A stretch of DNA of 64,000 bases, from positions 1-64,000 of the forward strand of contig NZ_WPIN01000019.1 of assembly GCF_009754945.1 (NCBI RefSeq), in the 5' to 3' direction. The stretch comes from Spirosoma arboris. GTDB lineage: Bacteria; Bacteroidota; Bacteroidia; Cytophagales; Spirosomataceae. The first letter of the stretch is position 1; every line of letters begins with the position of its first letter. A program made the translations under genes and the position numbers. Positions 60,861-64,000 of this stretch are shown here, piece after piece. Under the pieces are notes generated by a model that saw nothing but the letters and a program-made list of their open reading frames with translations, was not told where the DNA came from and ran no database searches.

Positions 60861-62171
60861 ATGAATATGTCTACTGATTCGTCTGGCCAGTCGGATTCGC
60901 CCCACGTGGATTCGCGCGTTATTATTATTGGTGCTGGTATAGCTGGCCTAACCTGTGCTGTTTATTTGAAACAAGCCGGTATTCAGGCGCTCGTACTCGA
61001 AGGCAGCGATGGCGTAGGGGGGCGTGTTCGCACCGATATAGTCGATGGTTTCAAGCTCGATCGGGGTTTTCAAATTTTATTGACGGCCTACCCGGAAGCA
61101 CAGCGCCTGCTCAACTACAGTACTCTCAATCTAAAGCCTTTCCGGTCAGGAGCGTTGATTCGTGATCAGGGTAACTGGATAACGCTGCAAAATCCGCTAC
61201 AGGAACCTCTGGCCATTTTTCAGACGCTGGCGTCTTCGGTCGGTACACTGGGCGATAAACTGCGTATTGCTGAACTAATGCGCCAAACCCAAAGCCTGAC
61301 ATTTAGTGAATTATTCCGCCAGACACCCAAAACGACCCTGGCTTTTTTACAGGAGTATGGCTTCTCCGATCAAATTATCGAACGTTTTTTTCGTCCTTTT
61401 TTTGGGGGCGTTTTTCTGGAAGATGAGCTGACAACATCGAGCAACTTCTTCGAGTTTTGTTTTCGGATGTTTTTCTCGGGCGACGGTGCTGTACCAGCGC
61501 AAGGCATTGGAGCCATTGCAGATCAGTTGGCAAGCCACCTGGAGCCTGGCCAAATTCGCCTTAACAGTCCAGTAGAGCAGCTTTCGGGTAATAACATCCG
61601 TTTGGCTACTGGTGAATCACTCACAGCTGGTACCATTGTATTGGCCGTCGATGCAGCACAGGCTGCTATCCTGTTAGGAGACCCTGCTCCTACTCCGCAG
61701 GCATTTAACCAGACAACCTGTACTTATTTTTCAGCTGATCCTGATCAGGTTACCATTAGCCCTGAACAGAAAAAGCTCTTAATTCTTAATACAAACCGTA
61801 GTTCAGTTGTACACAATATCGCAATCATGAGTGATGTTGCACCCAACTACGCACCTGCGGATAAAGTTCTGATCTCAGTAAGTACGCAAGGACAGCAAAC
61901 CGTTAGCGAAACGGTATTAGCGGAGCAGATTAAACAGGAATTGAGCAGTTGGTTCGGTGAGGGAGTTCAAGCATGGCATCACCTGCGAACCTACTCTATT
62001 CCACATTCTTTACCGGCTTACAATCCAGAGCAGGCTGGTGAAGATGCTCTTCGCAAACCCCTACGACTAGGGACTAATCTGTACCAATGTGGTGATCAGA
62101 CGGGGTATCCATCGCTCAACGCGGCTATGCAGACTGGTCGTGAGGTAGCTGAGATGATTAGTAAAATATGA
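60861..62171 (+). CDS. FAD-dependent oxidoreductase (amine oxidase-like)
   Basis: The frame is open from a GTG at 60819, but I chose the ATG at 60861 (MNMSTDSSGQ) as the more natural start; this gives 436 residues. The Rossmann dinucleotide motif is VIIIGAGIAGLTCAVYL, followed by GGRVRTDIVDGFKLDRGF. The C-terminal FAD-binding motif is YQCGDQTGYPSLNAAMQTG. The protein resembles protoporphyrinogen- or carotenoid-type flavin amine oxidases. The substrate is not evident. It stands alone and convergent with the carboxylesterase gene. Confidence 0.85.
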   Translation: MNMSTDSSGQSDSPHVDSRVIIIGAGIAGLTCAVYLKQAGIQALVLEGSDGVGGRVRTDIVDGFKLDRGFQILLTAYPEAQRLLNYSTLNLKPFRSGALIRDQGNWITLQNPLQEPLAIFQTLASSVGTLGDKLRIAELMRQTQSLTFSELFRQTPKTTLAFLQEYGFSDQIIERFFRPFFGGVFLEDELTTSSNFFEFCFRMFFSGDGAVPAQGIGAIADQLASHLEPGQIRLNSPVEQLSGNNIRLATGESLTAGTIVLAVDAAQAAILLGDPAPTPQAFNQTTCTYFSADPDQVTISPEQKKLLILNTNRSSVVHNIAIMSDVAPNYAPADKVLISVSTQGQQTVSETVLAEQIKQELSSWFGEGVQAWHHLRTYSIPHSLPAYNPEQAGEDALRKPLRLGTNLYQCGDQTGYPSLNAAMQTGREVAEMISKI

Positions 62172-62173
62172 CA

Positions 62174-62203
62174 AAAAAGTCAGGCTACTAAGCCTGACTT
62201 TTT
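62174..62203. terminator. Bidirectional terminator
   Basis: Perfect 13-nt arms (62174-62186 and 62191-62203) with a 4-nt loop and A and T runs lie between the convergent oxidoreductase and carboxylesterase genes. Confidence 0.9.
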
Positions 62204-62228
62204 GTTAAACAACGACAACCGATTGACT

Positions 62229-63857
62229 TTACTGTTTGGCGCTTAGTTGATCCAAAAACAGGTAACGCGCCCGGTTTTTCTCTGTTTCGGCACGTGTATT
62301 CACATCAATCTGCATAACATCAACAGGCTTATCTACACTCACAGCTGACCATTTTGGCAAGCCCGGTCCATTAGGATTAGCGGTTTTTATGAAGTTGGCA
62401 AAGTAATTCTGCATCACTTCCGATACTTTGTAATCGTCAGGTGTCCAGGCATATACTTTGTTAAGCGGCAGATTACCCATTGCATACTCGATTTCGGCAG
62501 AGTGTACGGCACCACGAGCAGGCGCTATTTTCATTGCGGAGGAATTTCCTCCTTTTACGACACCACCAGCCAAACCAGGTGCAGCGTCACCCATGGCCGC
62601 CGTCATAGCTGGGCGTGGGCGTGCGTACAGGTAACGATACACAGGCTTACCGCCCGTTTTCGCCTGCATATCAGACCAACGCCAGGTGCTGTAGCCAATG
62701 AAGCGGTCGCTGGCCAGATCAGTAGCTGCCTGCGCAACTTGCTCATCGCTACCAGCAGGATATAATTTCAATACTTCGTCGGCACGTTCGGGATAGAGTT
62801 TCTTCACGGTAGCCGTGTAATTCGCTACAGTTGGCTCTTCCTTTCCCATGACAGCGCGGTAATTCATTTCTTCCGAATTCCAGCCAACCAATAAAGGCAC
62901 GTGCGCCTGCTGACCTGTTGCGAATAATTCAACCGGCGATTTCGGGAAGAAATACCCATCCAGTGCCGATGTGAACCAGGGAACACCAGGTTTGGTCGTA
63001 GCCTCAAGTAGTTTTTCGGCCGACATCGCCCGTAAATCAGCCAATGAATTCGCGCCGATACTGGTCGCAAACTTTACGCCCGCTTCTTCGGCAGTAGCCA
63101 ATGGAGCGGGTGGTAACGTCCCTAAAAGAGAGCCGCTTTCACCAATGGCACCTGCAATCAGGTTCTTCGATAGGGGTGATACCATGAGCGCACTTACCGA
63201 AACGGAGCCTGCCGACTCACCGGCAATCGTAACCCGCTTTGGATCACCACCAAAAGCAGCAATATTTTGCTGTACCCAGCGCAAGGCCGCAGCCTGATCT
63301 AAATACCCGTAGTTGCTCGATGCGTGATGGGGTGATTCTTTGGTCAGTTCGGGATGAGACATAAAGCCAAACACACCCAACCGATAGTTTACAGTAAGGG
63401 TCACAATGCCTTTGCGAGCCATGCTTTCACCATCATAGCGACCTTCAGAACCGTCGCCCGCCACAAAGCCACCACCATAGAAATACACTAGTACAGGCAG
63501 TTTCTCGGAAGCCGATTTGGCCGGTGTCCATACGTTCAGATATAGGCAATCTTCGCTCATACCGTCGGAGCGGAAGCCCATATCACCAAAAATAGCACCC
63601 TGCATGGCGCGTGGGCCAAAATGGTCTGCTTTACGCATACCCTGCCAGTTCTTGGTTGGCTGGGGTTCTTTCCAGCGTAAATCGCCAACGGGAGGTTGCG
63701 CAAAAGGAATTCCTTTGAAAGCGCGAATGCCGCTGGCTTCGGTAACGCCTTCCACCATGCCATTGACCGTTTTGGCCTGGGGTGCATTGGCTGACTGAGC
63801 CACAGCCATGTCGGCCAGAGGAACAGTCAATAATGAAAGCATAAAAAGGGTTTTCAT
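62229..63857 (-). CDS. Type B carboxylesterase
   Basis: This 542-residue secreted protein has a signal peptide (about 1-20). It has the type-B esterase features: IRAFKGIPFAQPPVGDLRW, EDCLYLNVWTPA, the nucleophile in GESAGSVSVS, a glutamate in NSEEMNYR and the histidine in GAVHSAEIEYAMGN. It hydrolyses carboxyl esters in the periplasm. The gene lies near the right edge of the window with about 140 nt of upstream sequence, in which I see no gene. Confidence 0.93.
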   Translation of the reverse strand: MKTLFMLSLLTVPLADMAVAQSANAPQAKTVNGMVEGVTEASGIRAFKGIPFAQPPVGDLRWKEPQPTKNWQGMRKADHFGPRAMQGAIFGDMGFRSDGMSEDCLYLNVWTPAKSASEKLPVLVYFYGGGFVAGDGSEGRYDGESMARKGIVTLTVNYRLGVFGFMSHPELTKESPHHASSNYGYLDQAAALRWVQQNIAAFGGDPKRVTIAGESAGSVSVSALMVSPLSKNLIAGAIGESGSLLGTLPPAPLATAEEAGVKFATSIGANSLADLRAMSAEKLLEATTKPGVPWFTSALDGYFFPKSPVELFATGQQAHVPLLVGWNSEEMNYRAVMGKEEPTVANYTATVKKLYPERADEVLKLYPAGSDEQVAQAATDLASDRFIGYSTWRWSDMQAKTGGKPVYRYLYARPRPAMTAAMGDAAPGLAGGVVKGGNSSAMKIAPARGAVHSAEIEYAMGNLPLNKVYAWTPDDYKVSEVMQNYFANFIKTANPNGPGLPKWSAVSVDKPVDVMQIDVNTRAETEKNRARYLFLDQLSAKQ

Positions 63858-64000
63858 GACAATCTGTTTAGTGTATTCGTGTAAAAAAGAAGCCGCCTAA
63901 ATCGATTTACCCTCAAATCAGGCAACTTAGTAAAGAATTGTTTTTATTATTGTACCAATTTGTTACAATAATAAACGCTTCAATCTGGACGGCCAAATTT

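Overview
The window looks like the chromosome of a Bacteroidota member of the order Cytophagales, probably a Spirosoma-like genus. The pointers are a SusC/SusD pair with a downstream lipoprotein, BshB1 of bacillithiol synthesis, LytS/LytTR signalling with a Reg_prop/Y_Y_Y sensor, a PadR plus prefix-domain MacB-like permease pair, tandem DUF6089-type barrels, and start sites that mostly lack a Shine-Dalgarno sequence. The genus is an inference from gene families, not from a marker gene.

Positions 104-19929 are an integrated element of about 19.8 kb. A 15-nt direct repeat (GTGGAGAATATCGGA) lies at both ends. The right copy is the 3' end of a tRNA-Ala(GGC) gene on the minus strand, and a tyrosine recombinase reads away from that tRNA. 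From left to right the element holds: a divergent XRE-type repressor with a palindromic operator; small early genes; a VirE-type helicase and a Toprim primase on either side of an iteron-like origin; a very AT-rich NACHT NTPase; a small regulator divergent from a long late operon; the late operon (6463-15911); two DUF4062 genes bracketed by related terminators; a PKD lipoprotein; and the integrase.

The late operon is the most unusual part. It has about 14 genes, nearly all small, and most have one or two membrane segments at one end, often followed by a short basic tail. Mixed in are two lytic transglycosylases, a membrane-anchored SGNH hydrolase, a membrane-anchored JAB/MPN protein and a 56-residue basic peptide. 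I see no terminase, portal, tail protein, packaging ATPase, conjugation gene or recognisable capsid protein. The pattern recalls tailless, membrane-containing phages, but no hallmark gene confirms that. It is my best candidate for an undescribed system.

Positions 20000-64000 are ordinary chromosome: housekeeping genes (tex, cold-shock protein, CCA-adding enzyme, YrdC-like protein, NAD kinase, glutamine amidotransferase), transport and envelope genes, two LytS kinases with one LytTR regulator, an S9 peptidase and SusC/SusD block, a VWA protein, an ABC permease, two beta-barrels, an FAD oxidoreductase and a carboxylesterase. Six intergenic gaps here carry long inverted repeats (arms of 23-40 nt) of unrelated sequence; most have short direct repeats inside each arm.
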